25,394 bases of DNA from an uncultured Chryseobacterium sp. (GCF_936933875.1 NZ_CAKZIK010000066.1:1-25394); one strand, 5' to 3'; counted from the stretch's first letter, positions 1 through 6,689 are shown. The notes: a model not told the origin generated them from the letters alone. Numbers and translations are program-made.

Positions 1-50
1 ATGCCGCCCTGTCACGGCGGAGGTCGCGGGTTCGAGTCCCGTCCGGATCG
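1..50 (+). tRNA. tRNA-Asp (GTC), 3' part only
   Basis: The window opens inside a tRNA. Positions 4-8 pair with 16-20 to form the anticodon stem, and the 7-base loop at 9-15 carries anticodon GTC at 11-13. The T stem-loop is 26-42 with the TTCGAGT loop, the 3' acceptor strand is 43-49, and the discriminator base is G50. CCA is not encoded. The acceptor 5' strand, the D arm and the start of the gene lie outside the window. The 3' end of a tRNA is a frequent attB site for tyrosine recombinases, and the DNA to its right is full of mobile-element remnants. Confidence 0.95.
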
Positions 51-73
51 CAACTGTTAAATCAAAATAGTAC

Positions 74-112
74 AAAATGCTGTAAAACATAGGTTTTACG
101 GCATTTTTCTTT
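74..112 (+). terminator. Rho-independent terminator of tRNA-Asp
   Basis: A 15-bp inverted repeat (74-88 with 93-107, one G-T wobble, loop 89-92) is followed by a T-rich run. It lies 24 bases after the tRNA end, as expected for the tRNA transcript. Confidence 0.85.
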
Positions 113-153
113 TTATGCTGATATCAAAGAGTAACAAATTCGCACATAATTTT

Positions 154-303
154 AGTGACCTATTCAGTGACCTATTTCGGTTTCAAAAATAGGTCACTGG
201 AAAAAATCCAAACGAGCGACCGAAAATTGATTTTAAAATGATTTTTTCAGACCAAATTTTGGATTTTTTTCGAGTGTGTGCAGTGACCTTTTCAGTGACC
301 TAT
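154..303. repeat. AGTGACCT repeat array with nested inverted repeats
   Basis: AGTGACCTAT occurs at 154-163, 166-175 and 294-303, with a variant (AGTGACCTT) at 282-290 and an inverted copy at 189-198. The direct copies form two pairs, each with 12-bp spacing. The inverted copy and its right flank (191-212, with AAAAAATCCAAA at 201-212) are complementary to 258-269 and 281-289. The region is AT-rich and has no convincing gene. Placed just beyond a tRNA 3' end, the array resembles arm-type or accessory binding sites of an integrative element, but this function is inferred only. Confidence 0.7.
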
Positions 304-408
304 GCCCGGCTACGTCTAAAAGCCAATAGTTTAAACCTCTTCTTTTTAAATGTATGTTTTATATTGTAAACTATTGTTATATAGGTATTTGCAAATATAA
401 TATTTTCC

Positions 409-452
409 AATCTTCCTCATGCGAATTTTCGTATGAGGAAGATTTCTTTTTA
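409..452 (+). terminator. Long hairpin, probable terminator
   Basis: A 17-bp stem (409-425 with 428-444, one G-T wobble) has a formal 2-base loop and is followed by a T-rich run. It belongs to no recognisable gene and may be the end of a lost gene or of a mobile element. The open frame at 354-581 runs straight through it and is therefore not a credible gene. Confidence 0.55.
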
Positions 453-557
453 ATTTATCTTCCTTTGAAAAGAGAGAAGAATGTTTCGCAAAAATTACCA
501 GTATTTCTTAAAAATAAATTGTCCTACAAATCAGATTTCTATCTATTTTGTACTTAC

Positions 558-760
558 TTACTTACAGTTATTTTCACATAAAAATGCTTTATTTTTTGCT
601 ATTCGGGCATAATTTACCTTCTCTAAAACAGGTTTTACATTTTTTAGTTCTGGGTTACAATGTATTTCATCTGGCGTACAAATAAGATGGGCAGGATGTG
701 GTCTAATAAAATTGATATATTCAACCGATCTTTTCAATTCTTCAGGAAAATCTTCCGCCT
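558..760 (-). pseudogene. IS3-like DDE transposase, C-terminal fragment
   Basis: The minus-strand frame ending at 558 reads EELKRSVEYINF-IRPHPAHL and then TPDEIHCNPELKNVKP, the C-terminal end of an rve/IS3-like integrase core (the family signature is YINxxRPHxxL...TPxE). Only about 65 residues are left, so the catalytic DDE residues are missing. The similarity ends near 757-760, exactly where an unrelated recombinase fragment begins on the other strand, so this is a truncated relic. The exact IS subgroup is uncertain. A matching OrfA start on the same strand lies at 3341-3285. Confidence 0.65.
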
Positions 761-872
761 TGCAAAACATCTCTACGAGAGTAAAAATATTCCAATTAAT
801 AAAGCGTATGCACAAGCGAAAATTAGCAAGACTACTTTTTACAGGATTGATAAATTATTCTTAAAATCTTAA
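757..872 (+). pseudogene. Serine recombinase (resolvase/invertase), C-terminal HTH fragment
   Basis: The plus frame ending with the stop at 870-872 encodes about 38 residues, LAKHLYESKNIPINKA then QAKISKTTFYRIDKL. This matches the DNA-binding helix-turn-helix tail of Pin/Hin-type serine recombinases (pattern: A..LY......I..A......S..T.YR). The catalytic N-terminal domain with the active Ser is absent. The frame extends upstream to 660, but that part is the antisense of the transposase fragment. It is a non-functional relic joined head to head with that fragment. Confidence 0.6.
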
Positions 873-892
873 AATAAGAAATAAAGCACTTA

Positions 893-934
893 AAACTAAA
901 AATAGTACAACGCTATAAACTAAAAATTGCACAA
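893..934 (+). repeat. Tandem 18-bp imperfect repeat after recombinase relic
   Basis: AAACTAAAAATAGTACAA (893-910) is repeated as AAACTAAAAATTGCACAA (917-934), 16 of 18 identical, with starts 24 bp apart. The 12 bases AAAATAGTACAA at 899-910 also occur at 64-75, just past the tRNA. This may be a leftover recombination site, but the AT-rich content makes chance possible. Confidence 0.4.
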
Positions 935-1035
935 TAGTTAAGTAAGAATTACACATGCAATTTATTAAAACTTATTCTCTTCATAAAAATGAATGATAAT
1001 TACAGTAAAAAGAGAAAGCTTCTTTATTTATTTAG

Positions 1036-1043
1036 TATATTTG
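1036..1043 (+). promoter_or_regulatory. Predicted -7 box of the hip operon (TATATTTG)
   Basis: It fits the Bacteroidota consensus TAnnTTTG exactly, which would place the transcription start near 1049-1051. No good -33 TTG element was seen at the usual distance. Confidence 0.5.
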
Positions 1044-1047
1044 TAAT

Positions 1048-1067
1048 ACAATAATGTTATTTATTGT
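1048..1067. promoter_or_regulatory. Candidate HipB operator O1 (palindrome)
   Basis: ACAATAA-N6-TTATTGT is a perfect 7-bp inverted repeat directly downstream of the -7 box, across the predicted transcription start. Its 15-base core ATAATGTTATTTATT (1051-1065) recurs exactly at 1092-1106. HipB-type antitoxins are known to repress their own operon at paired palindromes. Binding here is inferred. Confidence 0.5.
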
Positions 1068-1091
1068 GCTGAAATACAAACAAATATTACT

Positions 1092-1106
1092 ATAATGTTA
1101 TTTATT
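1092..1106. promoter_or_regulatory. Candidate HipB operator O2, over the start codon
   Basis: An exact copy of the 15-base core at 1051-1065, 41 bp (about four helical turns) away. It contains the hipB ATG (1095-1097). The outer arms of the palindrome are degenerate here. Confidence 0.45.
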
Positions 1107-1400
1107 TCTTTATCGAAAATACAGAAGCAAATTGTCCAAAATATCCGTGATAGAAGGCTACAAATGAATCTAACGCAGGAAGGTTTGTCGGAAAGATCAG
1201 GAGTTCCTATATCAACGCTCAGAAAGTTTGAACAGAAAGGATTAATTTCTTTAGATTCGTTTTTAAAGCTTCTTTCCGTTGTTGGCGGTTTAGAAGAAAT
1301 GGCTGATGCACTTAAACCCAAAGAACAGCATTTTAAATCCATTGACGATGTGCTAAATTCAGAAGAAAAACCTTTTAAAAAAAGAGGTAGTAGAAAATGA
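1095..1400 (+). CDS. HipB-like antitoxin, Xre-family HTH
   Basis: This is a 101-residue DNA-binding protein and the likely antitoxin of the adjacent HipA kinase. Residues about 17-71 form an HTH_3/Cro-C1 domain, with the signature NLTQEGLSERSGVPISTLRK followed by FEQKG.IS..SFLKLL. The C-terminal 25 residues are charged and Lys-rich (ending KKRGSRK), as in many HipB tails that contact the toxin. The stop overlaps the hipA start by four bases (ATGA, 1397-1400), so translation is probably coupled. ATG 1095 is the first in-frame Met after the predicted promoter. The duplicated AT-rich element at 1048-1106 overlaps the promoter and start codon and suggests autorepression. Family assignment is firm; function as an antitoxin rests on the partner gene. 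Confidence 0.88.
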   Translation: MLFISLSKIQKQIVQNIRDRRLQMNLTQEGLSERSGVPISTLRKFEQKGLISLDSFLKLLSVVGGLEEMADALKPKEQHFKSIDDVLNSEEKPFKKRGSRK

Positions 1401-2629
1401 AAACTACAATTAAAGAAATAAAAGTAGGATTGAACTTTGGTTCTGGAGTTCAATCAGTCGGGCGGTTGGCAATTCGTAATGGTATCATCTATTTTGAATT
1501 TGATGAAGAATTTCGACAAAGTAATTTAGAGATTTCCCCTCTAAAACTTCCTTTACAGAGCGGCGTAGTTGAGCTCCCAAAAGATCCGTTTGAAGGATTA
1601 GCAGGGGTTTTCAACGACAGTTTGCCAGATGGTTGGGGAAGATTACTTTTTGATCGGATGCTTCGTTCTCAAGGTGTTTCTCCGTCCGAAGTCTCTCCTC
1701 TCGATCGTTTAGCGTATGTCGGTTTAAATGGAATGGGGGCTTTGGTTTATGCTCCAGATCAAAGTCCAAATGACGGCAGTGGAATAATTGATTTAGACGA
1801 TTTAGCTGCTCAAACCAAAAATATTTTGGAAGGTGAATCCATAGAAGTTATTAATGAACTTTTAGCCTTAAATGGATCTTCTGCAGGAGCAAGGCCAAAA
1901 GCATTGATTGGCTTGGATGCCGAAAGAAAAAATATAGTTCACGGAGTAAATCAGTTAAGTGATGGTTTCGAACATTGGATTGTAAAATTTCCAAATACAC
2001 AAGATGGTAACGATTCGGGAGCTATGGAATATGTTTATGCATTAATGGCATCAAATGCGGGAATAGAAATGCCTTATGTTCATCTATTTCGATCACAAAA
2101 AGGCAGCGGGTATTTTTCCGTAAAACGATTTGACAGAGATGGAAACAAACGACTGCACATGCATACGGTGAGCGGATTGATTCACAGCAATTTTAGGTTT
2201 CCGTCGCTTGATTATGAAGATTTATTATCATTAACGGGTGTTCTAACTAAAGACATTCGGGAGGTTGAAAAAATGTTCAGGTTGGCAGTTTTTAATGTAA
2301 TGGCAAACAACAGGGATGATCATGCAAAGAATTTTTCATTTCTGATGAATGAATTTGGCGAATGGAAATTGTCCCCTGCTTATGACCTTACCTTCTCCAA
2401 CGGACCAGGTGGCGAACAGAGCACAATGGTAATGGGTGAAGGGAAAAACATCAGCAGCAAACATCTGATCAAACTAGGTTTGGAAGCCAAGTTGTCAAAA
2501 GAATTCATAGATGATGTGTTTGAGCAAACTTATTCTGCTCTTGCCAATTGGGAGAGCTTGTCTAAGAATTTTGGAGTAAGTGATTCTAATAGAGAGCTCA
2601 TTCAAAAATCAATTGCTAAATTTAGATAG
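1397..2629 (+). CDS. hipA: HipA-family serine/threonine kinase toxin
   Basis: The full-length 410-residue protein is a HipA-type kinase. Known members phosphorylate aminoacyl-tRNA synthetases such as GltX and cause growth arrest. The N-terminal Couple_hipA domain spans about 8-115. The glycine-rich GSSAGARPK loop (160-168) contains the serines that are usually autophosphorylated. HWIVKFP (193-199) supplies the ATP-binding lysine. NNRDDHAKNFSF (304-315) is the catalytic loop with its Asp, and SPAYDL (326-331) is the metal-binding DFG-like motif. All key elements are present, so it looks active. It is the second gene of the hipB-hipA operon and starts inside the hipB stop codon. The SSAGARPK loop differs from the E. 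coli HipA loop and is nearer to other HipA-family branches, so its target cannot be assumed. No terminator is clear; an imperfect structure followed by T8 lies near 2650-2692. Confidence 0.93.
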   Translation: MKTTIKEIKVGLNFGSGVQSVGRLAIRNGIIYFEFDEEFRQSNLEISPLKLPLQSGVVELPKDPFEGLAGVFNDSLPDGWGRLLFDRMLRSQGVSPSEVSPLDRLAYVGLNGMGALVYAPDQSPNDGSGIIDLDDLAAQTKNILEGESIEVINELLALNGSSAGARPKALIGLDAERKNIVHGVNQLSDGFEHWIVKFPNTQDGNDSGAMEYVYALMASNAGIEMPYVHLFRSQKGSGYFSVKRFDRDGNKRLHMHTVSGLIHSNFRFPSLDYEDLLSLTGVLTKDIREVEKMFRLAVFNVMANNRDDHAKNFSFLMNEFGEWKLSPAYDLTFSNGPGGEQSTMVMGEGKNISSKHLIKLGLEAKLSKEFIDDVFEQTYSALANWESLSKNFGVSDSNRELIQKSIAKFR

Positions 2630-2892
2630 AGTAGTTACCGGTTATTGCCAGCTCACAGACGTACACTTATTAGTGAATTACCAGTTTTTTTTCATTAAAT
2701 AATAAAATATTCTTCAGATTTACAAATGTTTTCTATTTAAAAACGAGATTATGCATTATTTTTAGGTAATGTTCCAAAAGTGTTGAAACCTATTATTGAT
2801 AAGGCATCAAGCAAGTTTTTTATTGCGAGTAGGTCAAATTTATGCTGTCCAAGAGGTCAGCATATTTATTTTTAGACCAAAAAACATAAAAT

Positions 2893-3128
2893 ATGAAACT
2901 CAAAATCTACACGTGTTCCAGATGTGTTGGTGAAAATTCCAAATTCATTAAATACGGAAAAACATCAAGAGGAAAACAGAGATACCAATGTTCGGGTTGC
3001 AAAAAACAAGCGTACTTGACTACGATAATGTTGCTTGTAAAGAGGGAATCAATAAGAAAATTGTCCTTTTAACAAAAGAAGGAATGGGTATTCGCTCTAT
3101 GTATCTCTTAAATGTCACCACAAAATGA
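2893..3128 (+). pseudogene. IS1-type InsA transposase, frameshifted fragment
   Basis: The frame from ATG 2893 encodes an InsA-like zinc ribbon: CSRC (Cys 8, 11), then KYGKTSRGKQRYQCSGC (Cys 33, 36). After residue ~39 the similarity continues in another frame from 3021 as YDNVACKEGINKKIVLLTKE followed by GMGIRSM, which ends with TGA at 3126-3128. So a frameshift lies at about 3008-3020. Similarity stops after the MGIRS helix, where a tyrosine-recombinase reading frame takes over (ATG 3125 overlaps the stop). The sequence beginning GGTAATGTTCC near 2766 could be the left end of this element, but no right end was found. The element is inactive. Confidence 0.7.
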
Positions 3129-3290
3129 ACCAGACTTTCAACCTGCTTTTCTCTGTTAGAAAAGCAAAAGCCAATTACCAAGGCGAAGCGCCTATCTATC
3201 TCCGAATCACTATTAATGGAAAAGTATCTGAAATAAGCAAAAGGGCAGTAAAACCCATCTAATGGAAATCGGCAGCGCACAAGGTCACTG
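3125..3290 (+). pseudogene. Tyrosine recombinase, N-terminal arm-binding fragment with internal stop
   Basis: From ATG 3125 the frame reads MNQTFNLLFSVRKAKANY, then GEAPIYLRITINGKVSEIS, KRAVKPI, stop (3260-3262), WKSAAHKVTG. This is the start of the Bacteroidota phage-type integrase family (Arm-DNA-binding domain; usual pattern F.LR..K....G..PIYLRIT..GKR.E.S......P..WN...G.V.G). An in-frame TAA replaces the residue before the conserved Trp. The SAM-like and catalytic R-H-R-Y parts are gone; similarity ends at about 3290, where an IS3 OrfA relic begins on the other strand. It is probably the remains of the integrase that brought DNA to the tRNA-Asp site, although a separate origin is possible. 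Confidence 0.75.
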
Positions 3291-3341
3291 GCTTTGCAGC
3301 ACCTTTAAAATTTGCGCTTCTGTAAATCTTGATTTTTTCAT
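3285..3341 (-). pseudogene. IS3-family OrfA, first 18 codons
   Basis: On the minus strand ATG at 3341-3339 starts MKKSRFTEAQILKVLQSQ and stops at 3287-3285. This matches the highly conserved start of IS3-group OrfA (MKKSRFTEAQI...L). The helix-turn-helix that normally follows is missing. It has the same orientation as the transposase C-terminus at 558-760, so the two may be the ends of one interrupted copy. Confidence 0.65.
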
Positions 3342-3523
3342 TGTTTTTTTCTTGACATTAATATTAATACCCTAAATTTAAAAAAAGCAGCCATGTACCA
3401 TAACTTTTAAAAATAATTAGGAAGGTATGGCTACCTCCATTGTGGAACTTTTAAATAATTAACAAATATTAACTTTTCTATTCATCACACAATGATTAAT
3501 TTTAATTATTAAACAAATCAACA

Positions 3524-5032
3524 ATGAGTTCAAAAGTTTACGGCAGAGTACAACTGAAAGAAAAGTACGACAACTACATTAACGGACAATGGACTCCACC
3601 CGCAAGTGGAAAATATTTTGATGTAATCACCTCATTGGATGGAACAGTGATGGGCCAAGCAGCACACTCCAACGAACAGGATTTGGAAATGGCAGTAAAT
3701 GCCGCGGAAGCGGCTTTCGTAACTTGGGGAAAAACTTCGGTAACCGAAAGAAGCAACATCCTCATTAAAATTGCGGATCGCATGGAAGCTAACCTGGAAA
3801 AAATTGCAGTGGTAGAAACCATGGACAATGGAAAACCAGTTCGCGAAACCCTGAATGCCGACATTCCTTTGGCGATTGACCATTTCAGATATTTCGCCGG
3901 CGTCATTCGAGCTGAAGAAGGTTCTTTAATGGAATTAGACAACGATACGGTTTCCTTAATTGTGAATGAACCTTTAGGAGTGATTGCTCAAATTATTCCT
4001 TGGAATTTCCCGATTCTGATGGCTGTATGGAAACTTGCTCCAGCTTTGGCAGCAGGAAACTGTGTGGTACTGAAACCGGCTGAAAGTACTCCAATCTCAA
4101 TTTTGGTATTGATGGAAATCATCGGTGATTTGCTTCCACCGGGAGTCGTGAATATTGTAAATGGTTTTGGAGGAGAATTAGGTCATGCCCTGGTTACCAA
4201 CAAAAAAGTGGCAAAAGCAGCCTTCACGGGTTCTACCGCAACAGGAAGACTGGTGATGCAATATGCTACTGAAAACATCATTCCGGTAACTTTGGAATTG
4301 GGAGGTAAATCACCAAACGTTTTCTTCGAATCAGTGATGGATGAAGACGATGCCTTCTTCGACAAAGCGTTGGAAGGAGCCGTATTATTTGCTTTAAACC
4401 AAGGTGAAATCTGTACTTGCCCGTCCCGATTACTGGTACAGGAAAGCATTGCTGACAAATTCATCGAAAGAGTGGTAGAACGTGTTAAAGCCATTAAAGC
4501 AGGAAATCCTCTCGATACTTCTACAATGATCGGTGCGCAGGCTTCGAAAATCCAGTACGACAAAATCCTTAGCTATATCAACCTTGGTAAAGAAGAAGGT
4601 TGCGAAGTGCTGACAGGTGGCGACGCTAATGTATTGGAAGGCGAATTGAAAAACGGCTACTACATCCAGCCAACCCTATTGAAAGGTCACAATAAAATGA
4701 GAGTTTTCCAGGAAGAAATCTTCGGACCCGTACTTGCGGTAACCACTTTCAAGGATGAAGCAGATGCGATCGCGATCGCAAACGATACCATTTATGGTTT
4801 AGGAGCCGGAGTTTGGACCAGAGATGCTCACCAATTGTACCAAGTACCAAGAGCAATCCAAGCAGGAAGAGTTTGGGTGAATCAATACCATTCTTATCCT
4901 GCAGGTGCACCTTTCGGAGGTTACAAACTGTCGGGAATTGGTAGAGAGAATCACAAGATGATGCTGGATCATTACCGCCAAACCAAGAATATGCTAATTT
5001 CTTACAGCAAAGAAAAATTAGGATTCTTCTAA
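3524..5032 (+). CDS. NAD-dependent aldehyde dehydrogenase, AldB/ExaC (acetaldehyde) type
   Basis: The 502-residue enzyme belongs to the ALDH superfamily and oxidises an aldehyde, probably acetaldehyde or another short-chain aldehyde, to the acid with NAD(P). Visible motifs are IPWNFP with the oxyanion Asn161, LKPAE with cofactor-binding Lys184, FTGST (234-238) in the Rossmann fold, the general base Glu258 in LELGGKSPN, and the nucleophile Cys297 in GEICTCPSR. The EICTCPSR variant and full length match the AldB/ExaC group. DUF779, its typical neighbour, follows 80 bp downstream. A strong terminator lies between the two, so the second gene is either a readthrough product or separately started. 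The 180-bp leader has no clear consensus promoter. It is the first intact core gene after the mobile-element region. Substrate preference is inferred from the family. Confidence 0.92.
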   Translation: MSSKVYGRVQLKEKYDNYINGQWTPPASGKYFDVITSLDGTVMGQAAHSNEQDLEMAVNAAEAAFVTWGKTSVTERSNILIKIADRMEANLEKIAVVETMDNGKPVRETLNADIPLAIDHFRYFAGVIRAEEGSLMELDNDTVSLIVNEPLGVIAQIIPWNFPILMAVWKLAPALAAGNCVVLKPAESTPISILVLMEIIGDLLPPGVVNIVNGFGGELGHALVTNKKVAKAAFTGSTATGRLVMQYATENIIPVTLELGGKSPNVFFESVMDEDDAFFDKALEGAVLFALNQGEICTCPSRLLVQESIADKFIERVVERVKAIKAGNPLDTSTMIGAQASKIQYDKILSYINLGKEEGCEVLTGGDANVLEGELKNGYYIQPTLLKGHNKMRVFQEEIFGPVLAVTTFKDEADAIAIANDTIYGLGAGVWTRDAHQLYQVPRAIQAGRVWVNQYHSYPAGAPFGGYKLSGIGRENHKMMLDHYRQTKNMLISYSKEKLGFF

Positions 5033-5038
5033 TTGAAC

Positions 5039-5074
5039 AAAGGTGGATTTCTCAAAAAAATCCGCCTTTTTTTT
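5039..5074 (+). terminator. Terminator after aldehyde dehydrogenase
   Basis: The stem AAAGGTGGATTT (5039-5050) pairs with 5058-5069, with one wobble, and runs into eight T. It starts six bases after the stop codon. Confidence 0.85.
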
Positions 5075-5114
5075 CTTTTAAATGAAAAATTATTCACCCT
5101 AAAAATAAGTAATA

Positions 5115-5540
5115 ATGAACAATACACAGCGACTTTCCGCAACCCCAAAAGCTTTGGAACTGATCAAAGAACTCTCCGAAGAATTTGGAGATTTGATGTT
5201 TTATCAAGCAGGTGGCTGCTGCGAAGGTACCCAGCCACAATGTTTTCGCAAAGGACATTATTATCCGCGAACAAAGGATGTATGCATCGGTACTGTTCTA
5301 GATTTTTATTTTTGGGTGGATCACGATTTATATGAATACTGGAAATACAACCATTTCGAACTTGATGTTAGCGACGGTTTCGGAGTAGGCGGATTTTCAC
5401 TGGAAACTGCAAAGAAAAAAACCTTTAAAATCAATTATCGGGTTTTATCCAAAGAAGAACTCGAAAATCTCGAAGAACCACTGCTTTATCATCAGTATAT
5501 GATTTTGGAGAAAGAAAAGCAAAGTTTGGCTCGTTCCTAA
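5115..5540 (+). CDS. DUF779 family protein, aldehyde dehydrogenase partner
   Basis: A small soluble protein of 141 residues matching DUF779, a family of unknown biochemical role usually found next to ExaC/AldB-like aldehyde dehydrogenases, as here. The family signature is seen as QAGGCCEGTQPQCF (about 31-44), with a Cys pair and a third Cys that could bind metal or be redox active. It is followed by a V.IGTVLDFYFWVD..LYEYW segment (about 56-76). The usual length is 120-140 residues. No signal peptide or membrane helix is seen. It sits after the dehydrogenase terminator at a distance of 41 bp and has its own terminator at 5626-5654. Role as a maturation or helper factor is a guess. Confidence 0.85.
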   Translation: MNNTQRLSATPKALELIKELSEEFGDLMFYQAGGCCEGTQPQCFRKGHYYPRTKDVCIGTVLDFYFWVDHDLYEYWKYNHFELDVSDGFGVGGFSLETAKKKTFKINYRVLSKEELENLEEPLLYHQYMILEKEKQSLARS

Positions 5541-5625
5541 AGCTGACAAAGTAACTTCTATTAAACGAAACCTTCTTTAGTTTCCAACATTCCAGGTTAA
5601 TCCTAAAAAATTTTTAAAAATACTG

Positions 5626-5654
5626 AAGAGACCTCTAGAATGGTCTCTTTTTTG
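5626..5654 (+). terminator. Terminator after DUF779 gene
   Basis: AAGAGACC (5626-5633) pairs with GGTCTCTT (5642-5649), with an 8-base loop, and a T run follows. Confidence 0.8.
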
Positions 5655-5912
5655 TACTTCAGTTGTAGCCTTTTTTAATTGATCTTTGCAAAGTTGTGCG
5701 AGTAGTTAAGCGACCAAAAATTAAGTTTGTTATTTTTTGCACTATTGGAATTCGCCTGCAACGATAACAGCAGCTTTTCGATGTAAATTTATGCTTACAT
5801 CAAAGATAATTACTTCAAATTCTTCTATTTTAGTACTCCGCAAGGTCTTAAACGTTATTGTAGAATATTTAATTAGGTCATCGAACATTTTAAATTAATC
5901 AAAAAAAAAATA
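5655..5912. other. Intergenic stretch without a clear gene
   Basis: This AT-rich stretch contains a TAnnTTTG match, TAAGTTTG at 5722-5729 (plus), which could start a 180-base leader for the lipoprotein gene. A 48-codon minus-strand frame (5888-5742, starting MFDDLIKYSTITFK) is open, but I recognise nothing in it, and it is too short to call. No repeats or RNA motif were identified. Confidence 0.4.
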
Positions 5913-6689
5913 ATGAACACATTTAAATTTTTAACCGTAGCAGCACTAACCACCATTTTTGTTTCGTGTAGCGACAGTAAATCAACCGTTGAAACTGCAA
6001 ATAAAGAGCAGACAAGAACAGAGGCGCAGCAGAATAATGATTTTTCCTCAGGAATCTACGCGGCAACATTGCCTTGCGCAGATTGTATGGGAATCGAAAC
6101 CTATATTACCTTCCAACAAGACAATAAAGCGGTTAAAAGTACATCGTATTTAGACAGCGACGGTACTTCTGAAAACGAGTATGGTACCTGGACAAAGAAT
6201 GATGACATTATTGAAGTGTCCATCCCAAATTCGCCCAAAGAATATTATCTGGTAAAACCCAACAAAACCTTGGTGAGATTGGATGCTGATAAGAAAGAAG
6301 TAAGCGGAGAATTAGCCAAAAATTATATTTTTAAAGAAGTAAAAGCACATACGCCGGCTCAGTTGAACGGTACCTATAACACCAACGCAAGCGGAAAAGG
6401 ATACAACCAAATTCTGGAATTGAAATCTGAAAATGACAGTATTTATTCAGTAAAAATTTCATTTACCGGTGCTGTGAAAGGGTGTACTTTTGAGGGCAAA
6501 GGAAAGTTAGTAAATAATAAGATTGATGTTGATTTAAAAACCATCAATAAAGATTTAAAAGGGACGATGACGATTTTATTTAAGGATAAAACAGCTGAAG
6601 TATTTACTTCGAAATTTGAAGATAGATTGGCATTAAATTACTTTTGTGGTGGCGGTGCAAGTTTAGCCGGAGATTATTATAAAAAATAG
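5913..6689 (+). CDS. NlpE-like lipoprotein
   Basis: A 258-residue predicted lipoprotein. A short hydrophobic signal is followed by a lipobox ending at Cys19 (IFVSC), and a Ser/Asp/Gln-rich linker to about 45. The NlpE N-terminal domain follows, with the hallmark LPCADCMGIET at 53-63 (Cys55, Cys58) and the short beta-barrel pattern GTWTKNDDIIEVSIP. In E. coli, NlpE is an outer-membrane sensor that triggers Cpx when lipoprotein transport or disulphide formation fails; here no Cpx genes are visible and the role is open. Residues about 150-258 form a second domain (LNGTYN...GKGKL...GTMTILFKDKTAEV) like repeated DUF4377/lipocalin-like folds in Bacteroidota, unassigned here. ATG 5913 follows an A-rich leader without Shine-Dalgarno. 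It is a single gene converging on the phosphoesterase. Confidence 0.82.
   Translation: MNTFKFLTVAALTTIFVSCSDSKSTVETANKEQTRTEAQQNNDFSSGIYAATLPCADCMGIETYITFQQDNKAVKSTSYLDSDGTSENEYGTWTKNDDIIEVSIPNSPKEYYLVKPNKTLVRLDADKKEVSGELAKNYIFKEVKAHTPAQLNGTYNTNASGKGYNQILELKSENDSIYSVKISFTGAVKGCTFEGKGKLVNNKIDVDLKTINKDLKGTMTILFKDKTAEVFTSKFEDRLALNYFCGGGASLAGDYYKK

Noticed and set aside
354..581. 75-codon plus-strand frame
   Set aside because: It runs through a 17-bp terminator-like hairpin (409-444) and resembles no known family.
1061..1453. 130-codon minus-strand frame across hipB
   Set aside because: Antisense of the HTH gene, which has a clear domain and an overlap with hipA.
3020..3280. 86-codon minus-strand frame over the IS1 and integrase relics
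   Set aside because: It is antisense to both recognisable fragments and has no family match of its own.
1..3523. A complete integrative element with matching att repeats
   Set aside because: No second copy of the tRNA 3' end was found in the window and the integrase is broken, so limits cannot be set.
5033..5335. 100-codon plus-strand frame after the aldehyde dehydrogenase
   Set aside because: It overlaps the terminator at 5039-5074 and the DUF779 gene in another frame; the sequence is a shadow.
5742..5888. 48-codon minus-strand frame in the gap before the lipoprotein gene
   Set aside because: No recognisable family, no promoter box, and short enough to arise by chance.
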